From Calothrix sp. NIES-4101 (GTDB lineage Bacteria > Cyanobacteriota > Cyanobacteriia > Cyanobacteriales > Nostocaceae), in contig AP018280.1 of the NCBI GenBank assembly GCA_004296455.1, positions 5,878,794 through 5,942,793 of the forward strand: DNA of 64,000 nt, in the 5' to 3' direction. The position numbers and the translations under genes were made by a program. The notes beneath the pieces are model-generated. The model saw only the letters and a list, made by a program, of their open reading frames with translations. It was not told where the DNA came from and did no database searches. Positions 63,585-64,000 of this stretch are shown in pieces; positions within the stretch are counted from its first letter, which is position 1; each line of letters begins with the position of its first letter.

Positions 63585-64000
63585 CTACTTCATCGGTTGC
63601 AGTCGTGTCACCTTGAGTTTGAATGCACCAACTCCGGTTTCACCAAAAGAACGCACGCGCACCACATAACTGCCTGTCTCATTAATGCGTGTAAATAGTA
63701 AAGAATTGCTACTACCATCAGGGCCATCATCATTTTCTGCGATCGTTGAGCCATTTGGTGCCAGTAAGGTAATAATACTATCAAAACTGTCTGAGGAAAG
63801 GTCAATAGCTAAGTTTTCACCTTTATTCAACTTCACCATATAATCGCGAGCAAAGCCACCTTGTCCTGTGGGAATGTCTGTGTCTGTGAGGGAGTCACTC
63901 ACTTCATAGGTTGAAGGCAAAGGCAATGGATTATACATCTTAGCCGCTTGAGCAAAACTTGCATTTGTATTTGCACCAATCGCTAACAAAGTTACAGGAA
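63585..64000 (-). CDS. Exported protein with PPC-like beta domain, 5' end outside window
   Basis: The frame is open to the window edge. The first visible residues (PVTLLAIGANTNASFAQAA) are the end of a signal peptide with AQA cleavage site. The mature part of about 115 residues is a bacterial pre-peptidase C-terminal (PPC)-like beta domain: RDYMVKLNKGENLAIDLSSDSFDSIITLLAPNG, ENDDGPDGSSNSLLFTRINETGSYVVRVRSFG. Such domains help secretion or binding at the surface. The stop codon is at 63585-63587, convergent with cobS (50-bp gap). Confidence 0.75.
   Translation of the reverse strand, partial: PVTLLAIGANTNASFAQAAKMYNPLPLPSTYEVSDSLTDTDIPTGQGGFARDYMVKLNKGENLAIDLSSDSFDSIITLLAPNGSTIAENDDGPDGSSNSLLFTRINETGSYVVRVRSFGETGVGAFKLKVTRLQPMK

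Overview
The window comes from a filamentous, heterocyst-forming cyanobacterium (Nostocales). The evidence is a hetF gene preceded by a tandem array of NsiR1-type small RNA units with TCCGGA promoter boxes, photosystem II small subunits (psb30, psbM, psbK), many HIP1 octamers (GCGATCGC), a nucA/nuiA pair like that of Anabaena, and a CYP110-like P450. The genus cannot be fixed from sequence reading alone. The DNA is AT-rich with long intergenic spacers.

Layout. 1-5.5 kb (minus strand): the start of a VOC-family gene, a VioB/RebD-type bis-indole synthase homologue and an L-amino-acid oxidase, which look like the first two steps of a tryptophan-dimer (chromopyrrolate-like) pathway without the usual tailoring genes. 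5.9-7.7 kb: adenine deaminase, with a 178-bp MITE-like element inserted exactly at its start codon. 8.3-11.5 kb: a fluoride riboswitch controlling a cation/proton antiporter and a CLC-F-type fluoride carrier. 11.9-28.9 kb: housekeeping and membrane genes (Tat-exported carbonic-anhydrase-like protein, U32 protein, methyltransferase, PIN-PhoH, SbcD, KimA-like K+ transporter, RecJ, psb30, paired GDT1 half-transporters). 29.9-34.7 kb: RuBisCO-like protein (MtnW), zinc-ribbon protein, exonuclease, P450 and aminotransferase. 34.7-39 kb: thiD, a subtilisin-like membrane protease and small redox proteins.

39.4-44 kb is the developmental core: eight well-preserved NsiR1-like units plus two decayed ones, all on the minus strand, pointing away from hetF (plus strand). 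The unit nearest hetF lies in its leader region. 44.3-49.5 kb: DCC oxidoreductase, acyltransferase-like membrane protein, PrxQ/BCP, VOC protein, LrtA/HPF, lipB. 50-57.5 kb is more accessory: nuiA/nucA, a 1.68-kb insertion sequence with a 9-bp target duplication that clipped the 3' end of an exoD-like gene, purT, and a nuclease-like/TPR fusion. 58.2-64 kb: tandem USP protein, psbM, ferredoxin, psbK, tgt, cobS and a partial exported protein.

The observations most worth follow-up are the VioB/LAAO pair, the fluoride-responsive operon with a possible RBS-sequestering expression platform, the NsiR1 array with its decayed members, the two mobile insertions whose ancestral sites can be reconstructed, and the PD-(D/E)XK-TPR fusion. 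No CRISPR array, rRNA or tRNA was recognised by eye.
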